From Ophiocordyceps camponoti-saundersi (nom. inval.) (taxonomy: Eukaryota; Ascomycota; Sordariomycetes; Hypocreales; Ophiocordycipitaceae), in assembly GCA_003339415.1 (NCBI GenBank), contig PDHQ01000288.1, forward strand, positions 1,092 to 43,310: a stretch of DNA of 42,219 nt, read 5' to 3'. The notes beneath the pieces are model-generated. The model was not told the origin of the DNA. It was given only the letters and a program-made list of their open reading frames with translations, and made no database searches. The position numbers and the translations under genes were made by a program. Within the stretch, counting starts at the first letter, position 1. Every line of letters starts with the position of its first letter. Below are positions 32,182 through 42,172 of the stretch, one piece after another.

Positions 32182-33213
32182 TCAGTTACCAATACCATAG
32201 TCGAAGAGGTGCTCCCGAGGCATTCCCTTGATGTAGGGCAACGGCTTCTTCGTGCCGGTGCTGGCGGGACGCGGGGCCGTGTAAGTCGAGGGGTCGTCCG
32301 TCGTCGCAAGCATGGTGCTGAGGGCGGACGAGATGGACGTCGAGATGAGATCGGTTGTGCATGTTGACGACGACGAGCTGGGGGCATAGTCCGGTACGGC
32401 GGCATCCATAGGTGCGTTCGCGTCGTAAGATTGGCCGGGGACGGCGGTGACGGTAATCACGGTGGCGGTCGTAGGCGTGCCAGAGCCGTCGTACGGCTGT
32501 GACTGGGTAGGGATCACAGTGACGGTCAGAACGGAGGGGGAAGCGGCTTTCGAATTCGGCTTCGGGGGGACAGCAGTGACGGTGATGACGGTCGGGGTCG
32601 TCGGTGCGGAAGGGTCCTTCTCCGCCCCGCGGGTGGGGATGACGGTGACGGTCAGGACGGAGGGCGTTGTAGGGGCCGATGCGTCGTCCGCCTCCGGCCC
32701 GCGAGATGCGGCGGAGATGCGGTTCGGCCTTGACTTGCTCGGGAGCGGGACGGGGGTCACGGTCAAGGCCTTGGATGCAGAAGCGTAGTCCTGTTGCGGG
32801 TCGGCCGCGGCAAAAGGGACAGAGGGAGTAGCCTGTGCGTAACTGTTGTCCTCCTCTTCCCCCTCCGGTTGCTGTGAGCTATAAGAAGCAGCAGGATCCT
32901 CGGTATAAGGATCCTCGGCCCCGTACTCGGCACCGGCAGGTGAGTTGACAGGCTGCGAGCTGGCAGCCGGCCTCCTCGGCGCACGGTTCGGCTGTGGCGA
33001 GGGCAGGGAGTATTGGCCGACGTCTTTGTTGTTGGGAGTCACGTTCTCGTGCTTGTTCTTGAGAATCGGGGTGATTGACTGCTGTGATGAGGCTGGCATC
33101 AGGTCTGGGCTTGCGTAGGACGTGTCTGTGCTCTGCTGAGGTTGGAGGCGGGCGATGCGAGCGTCTACCATGGAGCCGACGGCCAGGATGGCGAGGGGGA
33201 AGAGACGGTTCAT
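32182..33213 (-). CDS. Secreted Thr/Pro/Ser-rich protein with TVT repeats, function unknown
   Basis: Single exon for 343 residues. The N-terminus (MNRLFPLAILAVGSMVDA) is a clear signal peptide with cleavage likely near residue 18. I do not recognise a catalytic domain. The centre (about 149-256) carries five TVT-containing repeats: one LTVTPVP, then alternating VLTVTVIP and VITVTAVP units about 21 residues apart, separated by Pro/Ser/Ala linkers. Up to the TVT section the mature chain is disordered, rich in Pro, Ser, Gln and acidic residues; a Ser/Thr-rich tail follows. Such composition fits an O-mannosylated wall or extracellular protein. No GPI-type hydrophobic C-terminus is seen; the chain ends GMPREHLFDYGIGN. 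The start is chosen for the signal peptide; the frame is open for 92 codons upstream by chance. It diverges from the Ego1-like gene. Confidence 0.75.
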   Translation of the reverse strand: MNRLFPLAILAVGSMVDARIARLQPQQSTDTSYASPDLMPASSQQSITPILKNKHENVTPNNKDVGQYSLPSPQPNRAPRRPAASSQPVNSPAGAEYGAEDPYTEDPAASYSSQQPEGEEEDNSYAQATPSVPFAAADPQQDYASASKALTVTPVPLPSKSRPNRISAASRGPEADDASAPTTPSVLTVTVIPTRGAEKDPSAPTTPTVITVTAVPPKPNSKAASPSVLTVTVIPTQSQPYDGSGTPTTATVITVTAVPGQSYDANAPMDAAVPDYAPSSSSSTCTTDLISTSISSALSTMLATTDDPSTYTAPRPASTGTKKPLPYIKGMPREHLFDYGIGN

Positions 33214-34024
33214 GATTTGTACAGCGGCTTTCTGGCTTGGTAGGTGGGTTTTCTTGAGTGAGTGTGTGTGTGAGAGAGAGAGAGAGAGAAGGAGGGTTGA
33301 TGAGATGAGGATGGTGAGAGGATGATGGGTATCTGTGACGAGGAACCGATGCCATCTTTTATAACTGCCTCTCCATCTTTGCCAGCCGAGCCAATCTAGA
33401 ACTATACCCTGAGAATTACAGTCTGAAATTCCCCCCCCATGTTCTGAAAGCACCAGCATACATACAAAGAGACGAGGGAAGAATGTCATTTAGGGTTATT
33501 AAAGTTCCGAAGGGTCTTTTTTCTTTGCGTCTTCGGGATGTTCTTTAGCGCTAGCAGTTTTTTTCTTTTACGATGAAGATGTTCACTATTCCGCTTCGGT
33601 TCGGGAACAGAGTTGGGCTGGGAAGGGAGGGAGACTTGGACTATGAGAGGAACGTGGTTACGACTAGAGCGTTGGGCGAGGGCGGAGAGGGTGTGATGGT
33701 ATGTATGGAGGGAGGGTGAGGGGAAGATGTCTAGTGAGATTAAGTTGAGGAGAGTTGAGTTGAGCGAGATTAAGTTGAGTTGAGGTGAGTTGACGGTCGA
33801 GTCGAGAGAGATCAGTTGAGACTCAAGGCGAGGCTGAGGTGAAGCCAAGGTGAGGTCAAGGTCAGCTCATCGACCGCTTGGTCCGAGCTGAGGTCAACTT
33901 AAGGTCAGGCAAAACGCCGGGATTTACCCGACGGTCCCACCAAACCCATCAAGCCAAACAAGGCCAGCATCCTCAAACAATCTCCCGCTCCCCCCACACA
34001 CAACGTCACAACTCTCTCTTCACC
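33214..34024. other. Divergent promoter region with degenerate GTTGA repeats
   Basis: This holds the leaders of the secreted-protein gene (with a GA run, 33271-33289) and of the Ego1-like gene. Its centre is occupied by a degenerate repeat (33733-33909). No gene is supported. Confidence 0.6.
33733..33909. repeat. Degenerate (A)GTTGAG / AAGGTCAG repeat
   Basis: Imperfect tandem copies of a GTTGAG-type word, passing into GAGGTCAAGGTCA-type words. A 14-bp segment (GAGATTAAGTTGAG) is repeated exactly at 33736-33749 and 33766-33779, 30 bases apart. Confidence 0.8.
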
Positions 34025-34656
34025 ATGGGCGCCTGCTCATCCTGTCTAGGCCGACCGGGCAAAGAAGGCCACGACGAAGTCAGTTCGGATAAACGTCGCA
34101 TTCTTGAGGGTTCCTTCGTCAGGCTAACGGTAGCGCGTCTGCAGACTGAAGAGAGCCGCTTGCTCTACGAGGATGGCGGCGGCATGCAGTATGGAAGCTT
34201 CGGCGACGGGGTCCTGGGCGGAGACGATTCGCTTGAGGCGCAGCGCGAGATGGAGGCTTTGCAGCGCGTTGTTGCCAAGACATCCAGGTTCGTCATTTTT
34301 TATTTCCTTCTCTCCTTCTCGTCCCCTTTCCCAGTGACGACATGTTCGCGGCTGACTTTTGTCATTGTAGCAATATGGTGGATGTCTTCGAGTCTGCGCC
34401 CGTGACTCGGAACGGGGCTTCGGTTCCCTTCGTCTACGCCGGTCAGGGAGCCAGGGCGGAGCGATATCAACACCTGGTTTCCAAACTTAGTACGGACGAG
34501 GACGCCGACGTCAGGATCGACTGGCTCATCGATGATGACGACGACGACGACGAAGATCACGTTCCGCTTAACGGGAGCATCAAGACTCTCGAGGGCGACG
34601 AGGGAGGTCCTTTGGTCGGCACTTTTGCTGACGCTGCCGCTGCGGCGATGCAATGA
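34025..34656 (+). CDS. Ego1/Meh1/LAMTOR1-like vacuolar anchor of the EGO/Ragulator complex
   Basis: Three exons: 34025-34078, 34145-34287 and 34371-34656, giving 160 residues, the size of animal LAMTOR1. The N-terminus MGACSSCLGR has a glycine at 2 for myristoylation and cysteines 4 and 7 for palmitoylation, the lipid anchor of this family. After it comes an acidic leucine motif (ESRLLYED) and the conserved ALQRVVAKTSSNMVDVFE helix, which aligns by eye with the LAMTOR1 LLxxIxxKTASNIIDVS region. The protein would tether Rag GTPases (Gtr1/Gtr2) to the vacuole for TORC1 amino-acid signalling. Introns are 66 bp (GTCAGT donor, GCTAAC branch) and 83 bp (GTTCGT donor, GCTGAC branch). Intron 1 is a multiple of three without a stop, so its retention would give a longer, still in-frame protein. 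A poly-Asp tract lies in exon 3. Confidence 0.85.
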
Positions 34657-35650
34657 TGGGACAAGGGAAAGGCGAATACAATGCTTTGATGGATCACTTG
34701 ATACCCCGGCTTTGAAGTTGACTCGCGAAGAGGATGAGGGAGATGAAGGACTTGGTCACAGCTCAAGCCATGCGATTTTTTTCCCCGACGATGATGTCGT
34801 GCCATTGCGGGAAGCCTCTTCGGACGAGGTTGTGGCGACGATTTTTAATTACCAGTGTTACATTTCATTTTTCTTCTTCGACAGAGATGACGATTTATGA
34901 TGTTGCAGATGGAGCGAGCGAAGCGTCGACGATGACGACGCCTTTTACCATTTTTCTTTTCCTATGTTATTTCTATCTTGATTCGCTTCAGGGGCTGGAC
35001 GTTGGGAGAGGCATGAAGAGAACGATTGTCGACAAAGGCTCAGAGTCAGTCCTGGATTCATCTCCAGTTCGAATTCAGTCCTGAATCTATCTCGGACAGG
35101 ACGGCAAAACTGCTTCCCTCCCCTTTGTTCTTTTTGCATATCATCATGGTCGAGCTTCGGGAGGCCATGTCGGAGAATCCATCACGATACCCCATCTTGA
35201 AGAAGACGGTCGTGTCCTACCCGAGCAGGTGGGAAAGAGGGAGAGAGAGAGAGAGAGAGTCAGTCATGTGTGATTGATACAGGTAACTTCTCTTTTTTTT
35301 GGGTTCCCTCCTCCTGTTAACCGAAAGAGAATACAAACAAGATGATGAGGATGACGAGAGAAAGATGCCTCCTCCCTGCCCCAAAGATATCGCCATGTCA
35401 GTTGAACGAAAACCATTGTCCTCTTTCTTTTTTTTTTGTCTCCCCCTTTTTCTTTTCTCTTTCTTTACCATGTTTTTACTACAATGTTTTCTTCTTCTTT
35501 TTTTTCGTGATCCCCCCACCCCCTTTTTTTCCAGTTCCCCCCCCCCTTTTTTTTTCTCGGTATTAATTTCATCTTTTTTTTTCCCAAGTTTTCTTCTATA
35601 GCTTTGGTGACAATCTATGCGGATGGCTTCGTTGGCCGTGTCTCGTTAGG
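34657..35650. other. Convergent intergenic region with long T and C runs
   Basis: The flank of the Ego1-like gene passes into GA-rich sequence (35237-35260) and then a long T/C-homopolymer stretch (about 35288-35585). Open frames are low in complexity. A short imperfect direct repeat (TCAGTCCTG) lies at about 35045-35085. I see no gene. Confidence 0.55.
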
Positions 35651-36236
35651 TCACTGCTTTGAGGGGAAATAAGGGGAGATGGGGGGGAAAGGGTAAGGGG
35701 GGGAGGAGAGGGACGGGGAGGTTTATTAGCTGTTGACTGACTTGTTGGATGAACAGACGGATAGACAGAGAGAGAGAGAGAGAGAGACAGAGAGAGAGAG
35801 AGACAGAGAGAGAGAGAGACACAGAGAGAGAGACGCAGGGAGAGAGACAGAATGGAAGAGAGACGGAGAGAGGGAGAGAGAGAGAGAGAGAGAGATTCCT
35901 CACCTGATGAAGCGACTGCAACCTGGCATTATGCTCCTGTCGCAAGCTCGCAATCTGTGACTGAACCAGCTTCATATCGTCGCTCGTCCTCTCAATCGTG
36001 GCGTTCCTGTTGCCCTCCCTCTCCCAGCGCTGGACATCGCGACACATCTTGTCATACCTCCTCTTCTTCTTGTCGATGTCGTGGCAGATCTTGCAGACGT
36101 CCGGCTCGACCCTGGTCTCGTAGACGAGCTTGAGGCCGCACGTCTCTCCCATGCGGTACTCTTTGGGGCATTGTTCGCGGAAGTTGCCCCATCGCCAGTA
36201 GCCGCAGCGCCAGCGGGTTTGTTCGAAGTAGCACAT
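35651..36236 (-). CDS. Small conserved fungal Cys-rich protein of unknown function (3' end uncertain)
   Basis: The supported exon is 36236-35904 (111 residues, phase 0), ending at a good donor (CAG|GTGAGG). The N-terminal half has Cys at 2, 11, 23, 33, 48, 51 and 65 and many aromatics (CYFEQTRWRCGYWRWGNF, then CGLKLVYET, then CKICHDID), suggesting zinc binding. The remainder is a charged helix likely to form a coiled coil. I have seen this kind of short protein in Sordariomycetes, but know no function. The following intron contains a long GA microsatellite on the + strand (CT in the transcript). The best acceptor I see is at 35655-35654, after a pyrimidine tract and a GCTAAT branch-like word; the next codon is TGA (35653-35651), so the protein would end at residue 111. 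Unspliced, the frame stays open to 35646 as a Leu-Ser tail. Confidence 0.6.
35765..35895. repeat. Long imperfect (GA)n microsatellite inside an intron
   Basis: About 130 bases of AGAG units with ACAG and GGAG variants. In the transcript of the minus-strand gene it reads as CU repeats, which may serve as an unusually long pyrimidine tract. Confidence 0.9.
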
Positions 36237-36349
36237 TGTTTTTCTTTTGTTTCTGTTCTCCTTTCTTTGTGGGGGGAGGATGGTTGGGAATGGATGGTGT
36301 TTTGTTTTTATATACTCGTTCCTCGATTCGGGTGTGATGAGCAGGTCGA

Positions 36350-36461
36350 GGGACGGAGGGCGAGTTCGTGATGGTGATGATGAGAAGGAGGAACAGAAGA
36401 GCGAGTCCGTGATGGTGATGATGATCAGGAGGGACGGAGAGCGAGGTCGTGATGGTGATGC
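36350..36461. repeat. About 40-bp minisatellite, three imperfect copies
   Basis: The core GCGAG..CGTGATGGTGATG occurs three times, at about 36360, 36401 and 36441, so the period is 40-41 bases. GGGACGGAG words flank copies one and three. It lies 115-225 bases upstream of the small Cys-rich gene's start, in its probable promoter or leader. Confidence 0.85.
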
Positions 36462-36945
36462 TTTTCTCTTGACTCTCCCCCTTCCCCCCCCCTTTATATC
36501 TTCTTCAAAGCCGTGATAGTCTCCTCAGAGAGACAGCTACGGCTTGTAAGTCGTTTCTCTCCTTGTCTGCGAAGGGGAGGGTTTTGGTGATGTATTTTGC
36601 TTCTCGCTCTTCCATTACTTCCCTCCCTCCCCCCCCTTTCTTTTTCCCCTTCCCTCCCCCCTCCCCCTTTTCTATGATGTTGAAGAGATTGTTCCTTCTT
36701 TTGTTGTCTTGTTTCCTTTCCTGCTTCTCCCGTCTAGCTGTTGAGTTGCTGATGGTTGGCGATGGTTGAGAGCTTAGAGAGGGAATGACGATGGAAGTCT
36801 GTTGTTGCTTTTTATCCGGTCACTTCTGTTTAGACTTGGTTTTCGATGTACGATGCTCGTAGATGGGGGTTTTCGCCTCGGAGGTTGTGTGGACTTTGGA
36901 GCTAACTTATACTCCAGCTGACCTGTCATTCGGCCTCTGACGAAA

Positions 36946-37012
36946 GGGGGGGGGGGGGGGGGGTGGGAGAATGGGGAGGGGGGGGTTTAAGTAGGTAGGT
37001 AGGTAGGTAGGT
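36946..37012. repeat. Poly-G tract (18 G) followed by a TAGG array
   Basis: G-run at 36946-36963, mixed G-rich sequence, then a GTAG/TAGG tetranucleotide array at 36990-37012. On the strand of the leftward Cys-rich gene it is a C-run 710 bases before the start codon. Confidence 0.9.
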
Positions 37013-37075
37013 GGGCGTGTATGTACATGTGTAAAGTGACGTGCAGGGCCCGTCTTACTCGGACGGAGTCAAGTA

Positions 37076-37103
37076 GAGAGACAGAGAGAGAGAGAGAGAG
37101 AAT

Positions 37104-37134
<31 letters not shown>

Positions 37135-37157
37135 ATAGAGAGAGAGAGAGAAAGAGA
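37076..37157. repeat. Imperfect (GA)n microsatellite
   Basis: AGAG units broken by AATAGA and GATAGA variants; no supported gene overlaps. Confidence 0.9.
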
Positions 37158-37666
37158 GTAGGTGTGAATAAGGATAGGAAAGGAAAGGGGAACATAAACT
37201 CTCTCTCGGCGGCCTCACCTTTGGCTGTTGTCGAACCATCATCATCTCTCGTAAGACCTTCGACGACGGGGAGAGAGGAGGAAGGTATGTATGTATTACC
37301 TGTATGCATTACCTGAATGTAGGTAGACCGTCTGTCACTTTCACCTACTTCAACGCCGGTCGTTTCTCTCGCAGTGACGAGGAGGAACCCGAGAGGAGGG
37401 TCAAGGGGCGGAAGCTGCATCCCGCTGCTGGTTTGACACACATGCCGTTAGTCGGATGCGAGGTAGAGTAATATGATATTTAGAGAGGTGAAGAAGAAGG
37501 CATGCACGTCCAGGCATGTATTGTATGTACTGTCTGTCTGTCTACATACATGATGTTGCTGGATTCGGTTGTTTGCTGAACCCTTGCTTAACTATGGTAT
37601 TCCGAAGACAAAGCTTGATCTCTCAGTCTCTGTATGCTAGTACTCGACTTGATCGATATATACGTG

Positions 37667-37690
37667 TATATATATATATATATATATATA
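37667..37690. repeat. (TA)12 microsatellite
   Basis: Twelve perfect TA units, a self-complementary run in gene-poor DNA. Confidence 0.95.
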
Positions 37691-40600
37691 GACATGCATA
37701 CATATAACATTACTATCCTGGCTATATTCTTCACATCTTTTCTTGTTTATGACGTGAGAGCAAACACTTTCTTACACAACTCCAAGCCCATGGATTTTTA
37801 GCCCCCTCCCCCCTCCTCGGATAACCCGCCATGTCTCGGACCAGGGGGGGGAGGGGAGGGATCCAGATGATGCATGCAGCAAGAAAGGGAAATCGACCTA
37901 AACTCGAATCAGCTTCGTAGGGATTCTCAGGGCGGAGATTTTCAAGCAGGGGAGGGAGGGTAAGTTGAAGAAAAAAAAGGGGGGTTTAGTTTTTACATCT
38001 GATGGCTGAAGAAGAGAGAGAGAGAGACAAGAGATTTGATGACGCTCACCGCCTTCAGGTCAAGAGACGAAAGAGGAATAAAGGCTTTTTTTTTTCCCAC
38101 CGGCCAATGAGGCCTGCTTTCCGTGATACATAGATTGACAAAGCCTCGCATACATACGACAGATCATATATGAGTCGATGTAGTCTGTATGTGTCTCTAT
38201 CTGTCCAGGGAGGTATCCGTAAGAGAAAGGCAGACATCGGACAGCAGACGCATGCAATGTGGCGCCGGTCATTGGGCATTGACCGTCGAAACACCTTTTT
38301 TTTTCTCCTTCCGAGCGATCCGTAAATCTCCGAGCCGCTTCTGATCCCGTACAATATCTAAGTATGTAGTAGTGAGGAGAGAGAGTGAGAAAACAAGGTA
38401 GTATCTAGATCTGCGGCCTTTGCGGCCTTATGACGATTTCGTTTTATATCCCCCTCCCCCCCCCTCTCTCTTCCCCGAGCCAATTGGAGGAGGCACAGGG
38501 CCGGGGGGAGGGGGGCGGATTTCTTTCTTGCTGGCCGGTGAGTTCCTGGGTCGTGGTTCGAGAGGGCTTTCCCACCCCCCCTTTTGCGCAGATCATGGCT
38601 TACGGTACGGAGAGACGGGATCCAAGGGTCCTTACTTACTTACTTACTCACTCGGCCTTGATGATGATGATGAAGATGAAGATGAAGATTCTGTGGCGTT
38701 GTTGTTGTACATACATACATACATACATACACAGGTTGAGGTTTCCTATCCATCTCCTCCCTGTCTTTTTTTAACATATACATATCCGTACATCCGTTGG
38801 ATACGAGATATGTAGGTAGGCATGGGAGGAGGAAAAGGAGGGGGAAAAAAAGAGGACGACTTTCGATGCCCAACCTGCCGTCAGAAAGGAACAGTCACAG
38901 TGAGTATCCGTAGATCATCTCAACTCTGAGTTGTCGTGATTGATGCTTCCATCACATGTTGACGGTCATTTATCATGTTTGCGTTGTCTGTAACTTGATC
39001 CCTTTTTCTTCCCCTCTCTCCCCCCCCCTTTTTCTCCGATTCAAAATGTCACGTCTTCACGTTATACTGAGGATACGAATCTTGACCACGTAAGACGTAC
39101 GGATATCTAGCTGTTCAACGTAACGTGATGATTGATGGGGACAAGGTAGGTAGGGGAGTGTGAATAGGGGAGGGGAGGGGAGGGGGAGAGAGAGAGGCTG
39201 GCTACCCCTTTGGGCCATACAGACATACTCCGTACATATGTACATGCCGCGCGCCTCACATGAATATCCTCTCTCTCTTTCTCTCTCTCTTTTCATCTTT
39301 TCTTCCCCGGTTGCTTGTCTTTCACGATTGGCCGCGGGCTTTGTCGAGCTGGATCCCCGGCCGGCAAACCTCCACCGAGGCGCATACATACATACATATG
39401 CAGGTTTGCATATCCATATATGTATATCCATATATGTGTATATGTATATACATATATATATACACGGAATTATATAGCGCTGCCTATCATCATGACCCGT
39501 CACAAGGCATTCGACAACGTGGCATGTCCCGTCTGGATCGTCGACGAAGAAGAACTGGCCAGCCCAGGAACGGCGGACATCAGACGTACATACAGATACA
39601 TGCATGTGACCCCCTTGTCTATCTCTTGTCTCCCATCTCTCTCTCTCTCTCTCCCTCTCTCTCTCTCTCTCCATCTCTTCCTCTTTCTCTCTCTCCCTCT
39701 TTGCATACGTACATACATACCTCTTACATGTCCCCGTGGTCGAGAATCAGTTCCGGACCTTTGTAAAAAAAAAAAAGTCTTCCCTGCCGTGTGCTGCCAC
39801 ACCGACACTAGTGACCGCCTTCGTGGCGTCGTCTTGAGAGGAGTCAAAGATAAGAGTCATTTCGGGGGGGTGGAAGCAGCGTCACGAACAGGGCCTTTGT
39901 TTTTTCTCCCCCTCCTTCTCACCAACCATCGTGTGATACAGTTTGTACGTACGTCTTTTGTTGTTTCCTCTTGCCGCTCCCCGCGATACTATGGGCTACT
40001 ACGGAGTAGATGATATGGTGATGAATCGATGTGAGAGAGAGAGAGAAACGGCCTATTCACATACATACATACATACACACCTACATATGTATGTATGTAG
40101 GAGAGGGGGGCCATGCACATGCACACTCGCAAACAAGTTAAAAGAAAAAAACAACAACATACATACCCTACTTATACGAAGCCACTCACTTGTTGTCCCT
40201 CCCTCCTCACCGTCTGCAGCCGCCGCCGGCCCTTCGATCCGCGATCCGGAGTCATCAGGTGGGCCGGAACCGGTGCCGGGCTCTCCGGACCGGAATGGCT
40301 GGCCGAGTTTACTAACTAACTAACAGACAAAAGTCACAGCCAACATGTAGAAATGTCTAAGAACCGGTATTCCATCTACGGGTATTTGCGGCCCGTCCCG
40401 TGGTCCATCCATCTATCATCCAAGTCAGCCCCGCTGACATAACCTCACCGAAGGGGTTGTTCCCAAGTGGCACGCATACAGTATGTACATATATACATAC
40501 ATACCGATGGCAACCGATCGGATCGCCCACCGGACGCCACAGCGGCTCAGATAAAGAACCTGGGGTGGCTGATTGGTTCGTGAGCCGACTAATAGGCTCC

Positions 40601-42171
40601 GATCCGGGGCGGGGGTGGAGATGCCTTGGGTTCCTATTTGGGGGCCGCAAGAGAGGAGGGGGGGGAAGTAGCAGATTCGGTGCCATCCTGGTCGGAGCAC
40701 ACATACATACGGATATATACATACATACTTGTGCATACATGCATGCGTGCATCCATCTAACGGAGCTTGATAATAACAGCTTGCAGACCGACGAGATGAT
40801 GGGATGAGACTCCCGGGGGGGGGCAACACGTGGTGCGTGACGTCTGTCCCGGGGGGAAGTCAGCCGAGGGAGAAAGGGAGGGGGAGAAGGAAGGGGGGAT
40901 GGGAAAAGCGGCTCGGAGGGCGGAGCTGTCATTAACCCGAGAACGACCACGAAGAAAAAAAAAAGGCTTGTTTCAGTTTCGGAAGGATTGAACTTGTTCA
41001 GCTTTGCTCTGCTCTGCTTTGCTTTGCTGGCTGGGGATGTCGTCACTTTTCCCTTCCTTGTATGTATGTATCCCAGCCTTATTCATCATCTCTAAAGAAA
41101 GTCATTTGATGATATTTCTTTCTTTTCCTTCTTCTTCTTGACACGCGGGCTGTTTCATGAGGAAAAAAAAGACTTGGCGCGAACCGATGGTCTCGAAAGA
41201 CCCCGTTTTCTTATATCGACCGAGTCACGCACGGATTGTGTGTGACATGATTAATGTTGGAGGAGGAGGAAAGTGCGAAGCTTTGATACGTCATTTTGCT
41301 ATGAAAAAGGTGTTTGTATTTTTAGCCTGTGATTTTGTTCTTTATCGTTAGAATAATAAGAAAGGTAAGGGGAAGAGGAGGAGGAGAAGAAGACGAAGAA
41401 GGTAATCTCGTTGTTCATTAACCACAATTCGACGATGATAGGCAAAGCAGAATTACCCCGGACATACCCCACTGTCAGTCGTAGAGAGACAACGCCTACC
41501 CTACATACATACATCATCATGACCAAGCAATAGCCGGGAGGAGGGAGAGTCAGTCAAGCTTCTTCGGTTCGGCATCGGACTCGTTCGCCTTGTCTCGCCT
41601 TCTTTCCTTAGTTGACGATCCTCCCTATCCCCCTCCCTTCTTCCCCTCCGATCAATCCACTGAAGAAGACGAGAGAGAGAGAAGAGAGGTTCATTGTATG
41701 TTGAGACGGGGTTAAGTAAGCATACGGTCCGGCTTGACAATTACATCCCATTCATCCTTCACTTTTCGGGCTGACTGGGCTTTTCCCCTCCCTTCATTCT
41801 CCACCGAGGAAAATCCCTTCCTCCATCTCGCTTTAAACGCCATCAAAGCAGAAATATCTGGAAATAACAAATCAAGCGACGGGGGGGGAAACAAGGTAAA
41901 CAAAATAAAAAAACCAGCAGCATTAAAAACAGGGGACAAGGGAAATAAAAAAAAAACAAAATGAAATAACGAAGGGGAAGAAAAAAAAAACGCTCTTCTC
42001 TTTCAACACAGCCCCCCCCCCCTCCTACTCTTCTGCTCTCCAAACTCGGGGGGCCACACACACACACCCCTTCAGGCTGCTGCTTTTTTCCTTTTTTAAT
42101 TTTCCCGCGACGCGAACACGAGTGACGACGCCCTCTTCCTCTTCTTCCTCCCCCTCCCCCTCTTCTCCCCC

Positions 42172-42172
<1 letters not shown>

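Noticed and set aside
33214..33489. Upstream in-frame ATG extending the secreted protein by 92 residues
   Set aside because: It would bury the signal peptide and translates a GA/CT microsatellite.
35765..37157. Possible CRISPR-like or satellite array
   Set aside because: The repeats are simple GA microsatellites and a three-copy minisatellite without unique spacers.
37055..37441. 128-codon minus-strand open frame
   Set aside because: Over a third is translated GA repeat, and the rest lacks any recognisable motif.
40357..41046. 229-codon minus-strand open frame
   Set aside because: Composition follows TACATA and G-rich repeats, no domain seen, and competing frames overlap.
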